Positions 33,140 through 46,300 of a stretch of DNA of 64,000 nt are shown here, piece after piece. Numbering within the stretch: position 1 is the first letter of the stretch; the number at the start of each line of letters is the position of its first letter. The DNA comes from Macrotis lagotis (lineage: Eukaryota > Chordata > Mammalia > Peramelemorphia > Peramelidae). The notes below the pieces were generated by a model that did not search any database, was not told the origin of the DNA, and worked only from the letters and a program-made list of their open reading frames with translations. The translations under genes and the position numbers were made by a program. The stretch is taken from assembly GCF_037893015.1 (NCBI RefSeq), contig NC_133661.1, positions 184,700,306 to 184,764,305 of the forward strand. The letters run 5' to 3'.

Positions 33140-34264
33140 TGTTAATAGTGGTTTTCAGAGGACTACACAGACCAGCTATCAGGATATTACTTGATATAGA
33201 ATGAGGCCAAAAGAGGTAGAGGAGAAAGGTGATTTAACTTATCCACTGAAGGATTGATAGGATGTCAAAAGGTAAAGTTATGGGAAGAAGTAATTACAAC
33301 CATCAAGGATATCATGAACAAAGGCATAGAGGTAGACTTTGGGGAACATGTTCAGGGAATGACCATTATGACTGAATGGATTAATAAAACTCTACAGGAA
33401 TGTTTAATTATAATTATTGAGATGGTCATTTTAATCATGTAGACTAGGCCTAAAGTTACTAACCCATAAATCATAGGGGATATAATCTATGGGGTTAGAT
33501 CTAAACCAAGGGAAGTACTAATAAATAATAAATTGTGTCTTCTTTTCTTGAATATAGGGGATAAGCAGAGGGGGAATCACATAAGATACCTACCTCTTCC
33601 CCTCCTAATCACAAAAATAATAGGTTCTTTTGTCACACCTGAAATTTTTTTCTATAGAGTTGGTGGAAAGTGTATAAGATTGAACCTTGATGATTAGGAT
33701 TCAAACCAACTTCAGATATCAAATCAAACAAGCACAAAAGGTAGATTGGTTTATATACTGATAGTTTACAAAATTAATTCCTTTTTATTTTTGTAAGATC
33801 AGTACTCAAGAAAATAAGTACAGAGTATCCCAAGTCTTAACTATAAAAACTGAAAACTACACTAAAACTTTTGGACCATCCTCTATATAGGATATAACAT
33901 GTTTGTACTATTTATCTTGAAATTGGATATGTCAGCTCCAAATGAGCAGAGGTTCCTTGATTATCACAATATCATAAAGAAAATAATATTTATCATACAG
34001 ATTAATATAAAAAGACAGAAATTTACAATACTTGAATTACAAAGTTTTTCACAAGAATGATATTTTTCTTTCGTTTGCTTTTGGGGTAAAATTTTCCTAA
34101 AGAAATAATACAAAGAATTGTACTAAAAACTTCCTAGTTTTAAGTGCTTCCATGTAATACTTACGAAAAGAAATTAATAATGCCAAGATTTTCTTTCTCA
34201 CCTACTTCCCAGAATTTCCTTGGGGAAATGGACAATATTCTTTTGAAGAATGAAACTATCCATG
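33140..34264. other. no gene or repeat recognised
   Basis: AT-rich, apparently single-copy sequence. A 62-codon frame at 33254-33442 resembles no family I know and lacks supporting context. Confidence 0.4.
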
Positions 34265-34385
34265 GCTATGGAAATGTGTTTTGCATGATTTCACATATCA
34301 AATTGCTTGCCTTCTCAGTTGGGGGATAAGGGGCTAGAGGGAATTTAGAGCTCAAATTTTTTAAAGAAATGTTAAAATAAATAGG
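34265..34385 (+). mobile_element. L1 3' UTR fragment
   Basis: 'tcacatatcaaattgcttgc', 'cttctcagttgggggataag' and 'aaagaaatgttaaaataa' match the 3' end of the old L1 at 31040-31145. Confidence 0.6.
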
Positions 34386-34389
34386 GTAT

Positions 34390-36145
34390 AATTATTTTTA
34401 AAAACTGGAATTTCCTGTATATAAAATGATCCTGAGAATCAATCTGCAAGGCTCAAGTTACTGGCTGCATTAATTCATTAATTCACCAAAATTAAGCACC
34501 TCATAAATCCACAACTGTTTTAATAAGGTCTATTGGGAATGCTCCTCTCTTTGTTAACTACCATTCTTATAAAGAGGGAGTGTTTAGGGACCAAAAATAA
34601 AACTGATAACAGCAAAAGTTATAATGACTCACTAAAGGCATCCTCTGAGCTCATTTATGATAGCCCTGAGGGTATTAGAACACGGGAGATTAATTAAAAA
34701 GTTGCATTTCCCTCTGAATCACTTGAGGAGGAAGTCCCCATTGTCTTATAATTTATCTAAAAGTAATGGAAGTCTATGTCCCTTTATTTCCTGAAAACTT
34801 GTGTTTGTTCTGATTGCTAACATTATATTGAAAAGATTAATGGTTTTGAGTGCCTTCTAATCCAACATAGTAGTGGGAATACTGAGAGCTTGAGTTATTA
34901 CTCAATGATTTTGTGGTTATTCCCCCTTCTCATTGTTTTATCCTTTAAGAGAAAGGAAAATGTTCACAAGAGACTGCATAGTAGTGGGAATACTTAGGGA
35001 GGTTTTATCTGCAGCAGTTAATTTAGGGCTTCATTTATACACAAAGTGAACTGTAGGGAACATTTTCTCCTTTTCTGTTACTACCAGATGTTTTTTCCAT
35101 TCTTCTCAAAAGTCTTAAGGGAGTAGTGAAAATGTGAAATTAACTGTTTCTTCTTCTTGTCAGCTGAAAATGTATTCCAATCTTAGACCCAAAGAGGGCC
35201 TTTTTTTAAACTGTAATTCCTAGAAATTAAATTTCAAGACACCTGAGAACTGAAATAGACAGGAGAGAACTAGACCAATTCTTTTACAAATAAGCATATT
35301 AAAGACCGAAGAAGCTGTGATTTACACAACTAATTAGGAGCAGAACTGGAACTGGATGGTCAATCTTGTAATTCCTGGTCTTGTGTCCTTTCAAACTAAA
35401 GTGGAAGTGGCTGTTATCAACTAAAAGTTAATTGAAATGAACCTAAAATATATTTCTTTAAATGAGAATATTATTATATATTATCCTTTCTTCCTTCAAA
35501 AATTTTCTGGAGTTCAGACTTTCCTCTCCAATTTTACCTCCCTAATTCAGGTCATCATATCCCCAAACCTGTATTACCCTATCATAGGTGAGTAAAATAA
35601 ATAACATCTTTCCTCTTCAAGGACATTCAATTCAACACATACATAGTAATAGAAATATCCGTAATTATTTCTATTGTGTATAAGGTACTATATAGTACTC
35701 TTGCCCTCAAGGAACTTAACATTTTCCTGGGAAATATAAGACAGACAAAGATAAATGAAGAGAGCACAAGCAATGTAGTGGAGAGGTTGCAATCTGGGAA
35801 TATTTCACAAAATTTTCCCCCTAAGTAAGTTCATTTTAACCTAATAATGTTTGATAAAAAGGTTGGACAGGAATGAGATGGTTCTTCATTTACTCTCCTA
35901 AAGGTCCAGTTACCATGGCTGAGAGGCATAATATGTAGATTGTCCTTCAAAGGAGGAAATACCAATATAAATCATTGCCTTTGATACTTTGATTTGACCT
36001 TGACCTTATCAATCAATGAGAAGTTGATTAGCAAGTGATTAACTAAACATGAGAAATAATAACTCAAATCACATATATACATATTTACTGCATATATTTT
36101 TACAAAATGTTCTCTTCTTTCTCATATAATCTTATAAGATATATA
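34390..36145. other. no gene seen
   Basis: Mostly unremarkable AT-rich sequence. The 18-mer catagtagtgggaatact occurs exactly twice (34866-34883, 34977-34994). 35690-35760 has the unassigned repeat block 'gccctcaaggaacttaacat'. Confidence 0.4.
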
Positions 36146-36384
36146 ATATAGCTATTATTATTCCTTTCATCTGTCCAAAGAAAAGGAGACTCAATAAGAA
36201 GCAGAGGCAAGTTTTAAAGCAATATCTTAACCAGTAAACTCAACTTCAATTCTCTAAAAAAATCCTATAATAAATTATTAATCAGAGAAATAATTGGTAT
36301 ACATATAGAAAAGGAGGAAGTGATCACAAAGAAATAACATGTCATCATCCAGAACAAGTCATGACCAACCAATTTTCCTTCACT

Positions 36385-36525
36385 TTTTAAAAATTTTTTG
36401 CAAGGCAATGTGACTTGGCCAAGGTCATTCAACTGAGTAAGTATTTAGTGTCTGAGACTGGATTTGAACTAAGGTCCTCCTGACCCCAGGGCTAGTGCTC
36501 TATCCATTGCGCCACCTAGCTGGTC
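36385..36525 (-). mobile_element. SINE (WSINE1-like) inside CR1
   Basis: Antisense copy ending 'ttgcgccacctagctgg'. It splits the CR1 text between 'gaccaaccaattttccttca' and 'cttctgtttttgatagg'. Confidence 0.85.
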
Positions 36526-36699
36526 CCTTTCCTTCTGTTTTTGATAGGATTACTAAACTAGTGTATGGAGAGAGTACTATAGATATGATCTACTTCGATT
36601 TTAGCAATGCAGTAACTCACACTCTTGTGGAAAAAGATGGAGACTTGTGGATAGTTGATAGGACAAATAAATGGATTCAGAACTAGAATACTGGCTTTG

Positions 36700-36895
36700 T
36701 TGCTGTTGTTCAATCATTTCAGTCATGGTTCACCAGTTCATTCTCCAGTTCATTTTACAGATGAGAAATTGAGGCAAAAAAAAAAAAGACTTACCCAGGG
36801 TCACACTGATGTCAGAGGTCATATTTGAATTCATCTTTCTGACTTCAGGGCTGACACTATTCACTGTGACATCTAGCTTTCCTGGCTGGTTAGAT
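36700..36895 (-). repeat. CORE-SINE/MIR-type copy inside CR1
   Basis: 'ccagttcattttacagatga', 'gaaattgaggcaaaa', 'gacttacccagggtcacact' and 'gaattcatctttctgacttc' in antisense order. Confidence 0.65.
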
Positions 36896-37329
36896 AGCTG
36901 AACTCAAATAGCATTGATTAATGGTTTAAAGTCAGTGGAGCAGGAAGTCATTAGTAGAGTACCCTAGGGATCTGTACTTGGCCCTGGGCTATTTGATATT
37001 TTTATCAATGATTTAGACAAAAGTATAAATGGCATACTCATCAAATTTGTAGTTGACTCAAAACTGATAAGAATAATTAACACCCTGGAGGTCAAGGCAT
37101 TACCCAGTGTAGAGCATTAGATTGATTCTATTGAGAAAAAATTTCAGTGAAGATAAAGGTAAAGTTTTACCCTTGGATTTAAAAGATTCATTTCCCAAGA
37201 ACAATATGGTATTAGCAGTTTTCCTAAAAAAGGATTTAAGGATTTTATTGGATGAAAAAATCAAATTCCTGATATGGCCTTGGGCTGCATTGAAAGACAT
37301 AGCTTGCTGAATTAAGAAATTAATTCTTG

Positions 37330-37483
37330 GGGCGGCTAGGTGGCACAATGGATAGAGCACCAGCCCTGGAGTCAGGAGTACCTGGGTTAAAATCCGGGCT
37401 CAGACACTTAATAATTACCTAGCTGTGTGGCCTTGGGCAAGCCACTTAACCCCATTTGCCTTGCAAAATCCTAAAAAATAATA
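37330..37483 (+). mobile_element. SINE (WSINE1-like) inside CR1
   Basis: Sense copy 'ggggcggctaggtggcacaa' with an (AAT)n end. Short possible duplication taattctt on both sides. Confidence 0.9.
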
Positions 37484-38215
37484 ATAATAATTCTTCCCTA
37501 TGTTCTTCCCTTGTCAAATTTATTCAGAATCATTGTGCTCCATTCTAGAAATCACAGTTTGGGAAGGACATTGATAAGCCAGAGAGTGTACAGTTATAGT
37601 GTAGTCAAGATGGTGAAGGACCATGTCATAAAAGCATCAATTGAAGGAACAAAAAATATTTAACCAAGAAAAAAAGAAGAGGGAAAACTTACTAGCTATA
37701 TTTTTAGAACTGTCATATATAAAATAGATTAACTTTAGACTAAATTCATCTGTGGGCAGAAATTATAATAGGTTTGATGTCAGGCAGAGCTTCCCTTTGA
37801 TTAGAACTGCCCAAAAGTTGAATGAGCTGCTCACCTTGGACATCTTCCAACAGAGACTGAGTGACTTCTCATCAAGTATATTATCTATGAGGACTTCTTT
37901 GGGGTGTGAATTGGACTAGATGGCAGCTAATATTCTTTCCAACTCAAATTCTTTAAGTCTGTCTCAGTATGACTAGATTGTCTGAGAAGTAAAAATGTTA
38001 GGAAAGTCTGACATTCAGTTTAAAATATGTATTGTTACAACTGCTTGCAGAGTAGGTTCTGAAGGTCCCAAAGATCATGATTATTAATTAAATTAATTAA
38101 ATGAAAGTCTGACAGTGAAAAGCATAAATCTATTTTTAAAAAAATAAATAAAAGCAGTCTTCTTATGCAGTTCAACCTCAGTTCATTCTCCCAATACAGA
38201 CTAGATATTTGGAAG

Positions 38216-38365
38216 AAGAGGAGGAGGAGGAGGAGGAAGAAGAAGAAGAAGAAGAAGAAGAAGAAGAAGAAGAAGAGAACAAGGAGAAAAGGAAGAGAAA
38301 GAGGAGGAAGAGGAAAATGAGAAAAGAAGGAAAAGAAAGTGATGAAGAAAAGAAAAAAGAATAAG
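38216..38365. repeat. (GAG)n(GAA)n microsatellite and purine tract
   Basis: 38216-38276 is triplet GAG then GAA; to 38365 the plus strand stays almost purely purine. Serine- and leucine-rich frames on the other strand are artefacts. Confidence 0.92.
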
Positions 38366-38666
38366 AATAAGACATAGTAGTTTACATATCAAAGATAGCA
38401 GAGTAAAATTTGTAAATTAATCAGCAAATACTAGAGAATCTGCTCCAGAATGCACAACTAATTAGAAAATGCTCATCATCAGGAAATTCTTTAATCTTTA
38501 ACCCAATTAACAAAATTCTCTTATGACATTTACAATTCAGTATATTATAAAGTCTTGTCTTCTCATGGGCAAAATTTCTCTTGGATTTATCCTTTTTCCC
38601 TTATTCCCCATGCTGCCATTCTAGTTCGATCTTTAATAATAAAACATATATTTAAACATCAAAGGT

Positions 38667-40590
38667 CCCATTCAAAGTAACCTCAGACAGTATAAAATAC
38701 TTGGGAGTCTATTTGCCAAGGCAGACTCAGAAACTTTTTGAAAAAAATCATAAAACACTTCTCACACAAATTAAATCAGATTTAAATAACTAGGCAAACA
38801 TCAACTGCTCATGGATAGGTCAAGCTAATATAATAAAAATGACAATTCTACCAAAACTAAACTACCAGTTTAGTGCCCTACCAATCAAAATTCCAAAAAA
38901 TTACTTTAATGAGTTAGAAAAAAGTTGTAAGTAAATTCATATGGAGAAATAAAAAATCAAGAATTTCCAGGGATATAATGAGAAAAAGTACAAAAGAAAG
39001 TGGCTTGGCCCCACCTGATCTAAAATTATATTATAAAGCATCAGTCATCAAAACTGTCTGGTATTGTCTAAGAAATAGTCATGGATCAATGGAATAGACT
39101 AGGTGCAATAGCAGGAAATTATGATAGTAATCTGCTGGTTGATAAACCCAAAGACTTCAGCTATTGGGATAAAAACTTTCTCTTCTATAAAAACTGCTGG
39201 GAAAATTGGAAGTTAGTATGGAAGAAACTTAGATTAGACCAACACCTCACACCCTATACCAAGATAAGATACAAATGGATACAGGATTTAGACATAAAAA
39301 CAATACTATAAGCAATTTAGAAGATCAAGGACTAATTTACCTGTCAGATCTATGGAAAGGGGAGCAGTTTATGACTAAGGAAGAGATGGAGAACATCACT
39401 AAAAACAAACTAGATGATTTTGATTACATTAAATTAAAAAGCTTTTGCTTTTTAAAAACCACTGTAACCAAGATCAAAAGAAATGTAGTAAACTGGGAAA
39501 CAATCTTTACAACTAATATTTCTGACAAAGGACTCATTTCTAAAGTATACCAAGAACTGAGTCCATTTTTTTTTTTTAAAAAGCCATTCCCCAATTGACA
39601 AATGGTCAAAGGATATGCAAAGACAATTTACAGATAAGGAGATCAAAGCAATCCATAGTCATATGAAAAATTGCTCTAAATCATTACTTTTTAGAGAAAT
39701 GCAAATTAGAGTTTCTCTGAGGTACTACCTCATACCTCTCAGACTGGCCAATATGACTAGAAAGGATAATGATCGTTGTTGGAAGAGTTGTGAGAAATCT
39801 GGGACACTGTTACATTGTTGGTGGAGCTGTGAATTCATCCAACCTTTCTGGAGAGAAATTTGGAACTACGCCCAAAGGGCAACAAAAATGTGCATACCCT
39901 TTGATCCAGCAATACCACTACTGTTCTATACCCTGAAGAGATGATGAAAAAAGGTAAAAACATCACTTGTACAACAATATTATAGCAGCCCTGTTTCTGG
40001 TGGCAAAGAATTGGAAATCATGTAAATGGCCTTCAATTGGGGAATGGCTTAGCAAACTGTGGTATATGTATGCCATGGAACATTATTGTTCTATTAGAAA
40101 CCAGTAGGGATGGAAATTGAGGGAAGTCTGGAGGGATTTGCATGAATTGATGCTGAGTGAAATGAACAGAACCAGAAAAATACTGTACTTCCTAACAGCA
40201 ACATGGGGGGGCAATGATCAACTCATTCCATCAGTGCAACCAATAATCAAGGACAATTTGGGGCTGTCTGCAATGGAGAATACCATTTGTATCCAGAGAA
40301 AGAACTGTGGAATTTGAACAAAGACCAAGGACTATTAACTTTAATTTAGGAAAAAAATAAGATATTTAGGATATCATATTGCCTGATCTTGCTATCTCTT
40401 ATACTTTATGTGTCTTCCTTAAGGATATGATTTCTCTCATCACATTCAATTTGGATCAATGTATATCATGGAAACAATGTAAAGACTGGCAAATTGCTTT
40501 CTGTGGGGGGTGCGGGGAGGGAAGTAAGATGGGGGAAAACTGTTAAACTCAAAATAAATGAAATCTTTTTTAAAAAAAACAAAGAAAAGA
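38667..40590 (+). mobile_element. 5'-truncated L1 (ORF2 3' part and 3' UTR)
   Basis: Starts abruptly within ORF2 at 'cccattcaaagtaacctcag' (same place as 45250 in the next L1). It includes the WNRLGA..., NCWENWKLVWKKLRLDQHLT and CWWSCEFIQPFWREIW blocks (39081-39944) and ends with a G-rich 3' UTR and 'aactcaaaataaatgaaatc' before an A-rich tail. Frames at 39081-39311, 39275-39598, 39615-39944 and 40117-40317 show at least three breaks. Confidence 0.92.
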
Positions 40591-40724
40591 ACAAAACAAA
40601 GCCAAAAAAACCAATCCTACTCTTAAGGAACTCACAATTTAATGGGGGATATAATAAATAAATAAGTACAAACTAAAAAAAAAAAAATTTAAAGATCAAA
40701 GGGACCTCAAAGGTCAATAAGTTC

Positions 40725-40865
40725 AGCCTCTCATTTTATAAATGAGGAAATTGAAGCAGAAAAATATTAAGTAACCAGAGCTAGTTAAATACCAGTGGTG
40801 AAATCTGAACCCAGGTCTTCCTTGCTCCAAATTTAACACTCTTTCCATATTCTTTGCTGCCTTAA
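40725..40865 (-). repeat. MIR-family SINE
   Basis: 'cattttataaatgaggaaat', 'gtggtgaaatctgaacccag' and 'gtcttccttgctccaaattt' in antisense order. Confidence 0.6.
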
Positions 40866-40867
40866 AC

Positions 40868-41240
40868 CACTTCATGCTTGAGTTCTTGCAATAGTTTCTA
40901 TGCTAGTCTTCTTAACTAAAATATCTCCAAGATATACTGAATTTTACTACCCTAATGGCTTCCTGTTCTTTTCTTCAATTCCAGACTTATGACTCTCTAT
41001 ATTTATCTGGTCTTCCTTGGTGATTCAGTCTTATCCCACAAAAATTCTCTAACATGTTTCTTCCAAGTTAACCCTGTAACTTATCTTTTGCAATAAATTA
41101 CTCTCATTCTTGTCTTAATGTTTTTGTTCATGTTGTTCTTCCCTTGCTTCTCTGGATTTTTAAAAAAAGAAAAAAGTTAAGCAAGAACTATTTTGTCTAT
41201 GAAATTTTTACTCCTTTCTTTTCTGTGGAATACATGTATT
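40868..41240 (+). repeat. ancient dispersed repeat, family not assigned
   Basis: 'gagttcttgcaatagtttct', 'ctaatggcttcctgttcttt' and 'gttgttcttcccttgcttct' follow the order of a repeat common in mammals; possibly the same family as 28560-28720. Confidence 0.35.
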
Positions 41241-41399
41241 TCTATCTTATCATTCCAGGAATAATGCCAAAAAGTCCAAGTATCTAAGCTAAATTCCTGA
41301 CTCTGCAACTTCAACCAATCAACTAACAAGTATTTTTAAAGGATTTATCATGTGCAAGGGATTGTTCTAGGAACTGTAATATAGTTCCTCTCAAAGAGA

Positions 41400-42060
41400 G
41401 CATGGAAAAGAATGGGACACATGTTTACTGAAAAGTAAATAGAGAATGTAACAAATTGACAATCTCTTGAATGGACTGGCACTTGAGTTGAGTCAAGCTT
41501 TTCAAAAAGGCAGAGAAGAAAAGTAAAAGAATTTCAAACATGAGATGCAAAAGAATAGAACCATGTATAGCAAAAAGCAAGCAGCAACCTATAGCTACCT
41601 TGTAGTATGTAAGAAGATGCAATGCAATGTGGTGTGGTGTGTAAAAAGATATGATGTGTTATCAGTTTTCAGATACAGACTGTAATCAGATTGTTTTTGA
41701 ATGCAAAGAGTAGAATTTGCATTTTACTGTAATGGCAATGGGAAGTCAATGAAGCTTCTTAAATAGGGAAGAGATAAGGCCCATTCATGTTTTTTAGTTA
41801 TTTCAATTTGCAACTTTGTGCAGTATATACTTTTGAGGGAAGGGAGAGACAATTAATGCAAAGAGACCGATTAGGAGTCCAGGTGAGAGTCAGTGAGAAC
41901 CTGAATGACTATATGATTAGAGAAAGGAAGAAGTAAAATATTTCATAGTAGACAGAAATAACAAGAGCAGACAACTTATTGACAGATGACGTAAAAAAGA
42001 AGAGTCAAGGATGAATGACCCTAGATTTTCAGAGAAGAGAAAGGATAGATAGAATTGAAA
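41400..42060 (-). repeat. ancient dispersed repeat, reverse orientation, family not assigned
   Basis: 'gagaccgattaggagtccag', 'gtgagagtcagtgagaacct' and 'ggcaatgggaagtcaatgaa' look like the reverse complement of the same old repeat type. Confidence 0.3.
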
Positions 42061-42935
42061 GATCTAAGATCCTCCAGTACTCAGTCCAAGAGAAATGGGA
42101 AACCTTCAAGAATGAAATTTGAAAAACACAAGGAGAAACAATTCTGCTAAAAAAGAAAAGGTCACTTTTTTTTTGGTCTAAATAGGCCAATGTAAAGGAA
42201 CAAAGAATTATGCTAAAATATGCGTGAGGATCCACTGATAGGTATTACCATTACTCACAACAATAATGACACAGAAATAAGGAAAACCCCATTTATTAAA
42301 CAGAGACAGACCTCACTGAAATAAAAATTGGTGACTTCTGAACATTAGTTTTAGCCATCTTGTATAGATTTTGGTTACATAGGCAGGATAGATACAAAGG
42401 GATTTTATAAAATGCAGAAGGGGAGAGTAATAATTTCTAAACAGATGACAGTGAGGAAGATCTGTAGCAGGTTAAACAGAATACTATCTGGTTAACATCA
42501 GACTTGTGGTTGACAAGATTGCTATTTGACCATCTTAAATAAATGAGAGTAAAAAAGGTAAACCAGAAATTCTCTTATGACAGAATTTATCCACAAGTTT
42601 ACATTTCTAAAATTATAAATACAGGTATAAAATTTTGAAATATGTATTCACATAAAATCAAACAAAACAAAATACATAAATAAAGTATGGGAACAAAGAA
42701 TAACTAAAAATGATAAAAAGAAAAAACATTTTAAAATGGTAAGAAGAAAAAACCATTTAAAAAATGATAAGAAGGAAAAAACCATTTTAAAATACTTAAA
42801 AGCCTTTGACCTGGAAAAGACTGAACAAAAATGGGGGGATGGAGAGTTGAAATTGAATATATGTGGAAAGGTAATGGTCATAATCATAATAAAATCATGT
42901 ACATAGTATTTTAAAGTTTGCAAAATGAATTAAAA
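42061..42935. other. no gene seen
   Basis: A-rich, no recognisable gene. 42700-42800 is a local triplication of 'aaaaaaccatttaaaa'-like units. Confidence 0.4.
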
Positions 42936-42939
42936 ATAA

Positions 42940-43065
42940 CTCTGGGAGCATCATCCCAGGAGTCAGGAAGACCTGAGTTCAAATTGGCCTCAGACACCTA
43001 CTAATTACCTAGTTGTATGGTCCTGGGCAAGTCACATGTCCAACATCTTGTTAAAAAAACAAAAC
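42940..43065 (+). mobile_element. SINE, 5'-truncated
   Basis: 'ccaggagtcaggaagacctg', 'cagacacctactaattacct' and 'cctgggcaagtcacatg', then a short A-rich end. Older than most SINEs here. Confidence 0.75.
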
Positions 43066-43079
43066 TCTGGGAGATATGT

Positions 43080-43120
43080 ATTATTATTATTATTATTATT
43101 GTTGTTGTTGTTGTTGTTAT
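43080..43120. repeat. (ATT)n(GTT)n microsatellite
   Basis: Triplets change from ATT to GTT. Confidence 0.9.
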
Positions 43121-43311
43121 TCCCATTTAACAGAAGAAAAAATTGAGGTAGTGGCTATCCCATAGCTTATTAGTATTTGGTTCAGAATCTGAATTCATGT
43201 TGTGCAGGGTATTGAGACTCTAACCCAAAATAACTACTCAGAGTCCTCTCAAAGTGGCAGGAAAGAGTTAAAATTTAATTTGGTTCTTGCAAAAAGCAGG
43301 GCAGTTCCTAA

Positions 43312-43339
43312 AGAGAGAGAGAGAGAGAGAGAGAGAGAG
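43312..43339. repeat. (GA)n microsatellite
   Basis: About 14 GA units, immediately before the truncated end of the next L1. Confidence 0.9.
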
Positions 43340-43355
43340 CAGGAAAAGCTGTCTA

Positions 43356-46300
43356 AGCATCCAAATTCTTAAAGGAGAAGTGGAAAGAGCTACAGAAAGA
43401 CACAGAGAGCAAAACTCTAGTAGTGGGAGACCTCAACCTCCCACTCTCAGATTTAGATAAATCGAATCAGAAAATAAACAAGAAGAAAGTTAAGGAGGTA
43501 AATAGATTGTTAGAAAAACTAGATATGATAAACCTATAGAGGGGACTGAATGTGGATAGAAAGAAATATACTTTCTTTTCTGCAGTACATGGCACTTACA
43601 CAAAAATTGACTATGTACTAAGACATAAAAACTGAATGATCAATTGCAGAAAGGCAGAAATAGTGAATACATATGTCTCAGATCACAATGCAATAAAAAT
43701 CATGTACAATACTGGGCCAGGGAGATATAGACCAAGAACTAATTGGAAACTAAATAACCTCATTTTAAATAATGTGTGGATCAAGCAACAAATTATAGAA
43801 AGAATTAATTATTTCATCCTAGATAATGACAGTAATGATAGAACATACCAAAACGTTTGGGATATACTCCAGGGGATATAGTATATATCTTTAAATGCTT
43901 ACATGAATAAATTAGAGAAAGAAGAAATAAATGAACTAAATATGCAACTAAAATAATTAGAGAAAGAAAAAATTTGAAACCCCAATTAAATACCAAATTA
44001 GAAATTCTAAAAATTAAAAGAGAAATTAATAAAATTGAAAACAAGAAAATTATTGCACTAATAAATAAAACCAAGAACTAGTTTTATTAAAAAAAACAAT
44101 AAAATTGATAAACCTCTGGTTAATTTGATTTAAAAAAAAGAAGAAAACCAATTTGCTAATATCATAAATGAAAAAGGTGAACTCACTACCAATGAGGAAG
44201 AAATTAAAGCAATGATTTGGAATTATTTTGCCTAACTCTATGCCAATAAATTTGACAATCTAAGTGAAATGGATGAATATTTACAAAAATATAAGTTGCC
44301 CAGATTAAATGAAGAGGAAATTAAAAACCTAAATAACCCTATCTCAGAAAAAGAAATTCAACAAGCCATTATTGAACTCCCTAAAAAAAAAATCTCCAGG
44401 GCCAGGTGGATTCCCAAGTGAATTCTATCAAACATTTATGGAACAATTAGTTCCAATTCTATATAAACTTTTTGGAAAAATAGGAGAATATGGAACTCTG
44501 CCTAACTCTTTCTATGATACCAATATGGTGCTGATACCTAAACCAGAAAGGCTTAAAACAGAGCAAGAAAATTATAAAGCCATCTCCCTGATGCATATAG
44601 ATGCAAAAATCTTAAATAAAATCTTAGCAAAACAATTACAAGTTATCACTAGGATAATACATTACGATCAAGTAGGATTTATCCCAGGAATGCAGGGTTG
44701 GTTCAATATTAGGAAAACTGTTAGTATAATTAATTATATCAATAACACACCTATCAGAAATAATATGATCATATCAATAGATGCTGAAAAAGCTTTTGAC
44801 AAAATACAGTGCCCATTCCTAATAAAAACACTGGAGAGTGTAGGAATAAATGGTTTGTTCCTTAGAATAATAAGCAGTATTTGTCTGAAACCATCAACAA
44901 GCATTATATGCAATGGGGATAAGCTTGAGGCATTCCCAATAAGATCAGGGGTGAAACAAGTATGCCCATTGTCACCACTACTATTCAATATCATATTAGA
45001 AAAGTTAGCCTCAGCAATAAGAGAAGGAAAAAGAAATTGAAGGAATTAGAATAGGGAAGGAGGAGGCAAAACTCTCACTCTTTGCAGATGACATGATGGT
45101 ATACCTAGAGAATCCCAAGAAGTCATCTAAAAAACTACAAGAAATAACTAGCAACTTTAGCAAAGTAACAGGATATAAAATAAACCCTCATAAATCCTCA
45201 ACATTTCTATATATGACTAGCAAGATACAACAGAAAGAGCTAGAAAGAGAAATCCCATTCAAAGTTACCTCAGACAAAATAAAATACCTGAGAGTCTACC
45301 TGCCAAGGCAGACACAAAAACTTTTTGAAGACAATTACAAAACTTTTCTCACACAAATAAAATCAGATTTAAATACCTGGGAAACATCAAACATTCATGG
45401 ATAGGTCAAGCTAATATAATAAAAATGACAATTCTACCAAAACTAAACTGCTTGTTTAGCGCCCTACCAATCAAAATTCCAAAAATATTACTTTAATGAG
45501 TTAGAAAAAGTTGTAAAGTAAATTCATATGGAGAAATAAAAAGTCAAGAACTTCCAGGGATGCAATGAAAAAAAGTATAAAAGAAGGCAGCTTAGCCTTA
45601 CCAGATCTAAAATTATATTTTAAAGCATCAGTCATCAAAACTGTTGTATTGGCTAAGAAAGAGTCATGGATCAGTGGAACAGGCTAGGTAAAATAGTAAG
45701 AAATGATTATAGTAATCTGCTGGTTGATAAACCCAAAGAGTCCAGCTATTGGGTTAAAAACTCTCTTTTCAATAAAAACTGCTGGAAAAAATTGGAAGTT
45801 AGTGTGGAAGAAACTTAGATTAGACCAACACCTCACACCCTAAACCAAGATAAGATCCAAATAGATACAGGATTTAGACATAAAAAACAATATTATAAGC
45901 AAACTAGAAGATCAAGGAGTAGTTTACCTGTCAGATCTATGGAAAGGAAAGCAGTTTATGACCAAGGAAGAGATAGGAGAACATCATTCAAAACAAACTA
46001 GATAATTTTGACTACATTAAATTAAAAAGTTTTTGAAAAGACAAAATCAAAAGACAAAATCACTATAACAAAGATCAAAAGAAATGTAGTAAATTGGGAA
46101 ACAATTTTTGCAGCTAGTATTTCTGACAAAGGACTTGTTTCTAAAATATACAGAAAACTGAGTCAATTTTCAAAAAAATAAGCTATTCCCCTATTGACAA
46201 ATGGTCAAAGGATATGCAAAGGGAATTTACAACTGAGGAAATCAAAGTGATCCATAATCACATGAAAAATTGCTTCAAATCATCATTTATTTAGAGAAAT

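Larger units (their letters stand above)
36150..37960 (+). mobile_element. CR1/L3-type LINE fragment, interrupted by SINEs
   Basis: Order of blocks fits the RT end and 3' end of CR1/L3: 'agtgatcacaaagaaataac' and 'catcatccagaacaagtcat' (36315-36365), 'gatatgatctacttcgattt' with FDFSNAV (36580-36610), 'gggatctgtacttggccctg' (36968), 'atttttatcaatgatttaga' (37000), 'tgggctgcattgaaaga' (37280), 'gaaggacattgataagccag' (37560) and the end 'ttggactagatggcagctaa' (37910). Decayed and non-coding. Confidence 0.75.

Noticed and set aside
38178..38392. Poly-serine/leucine frames
   Set aside because: Reverse translation of a GAA/GAG triplet array.
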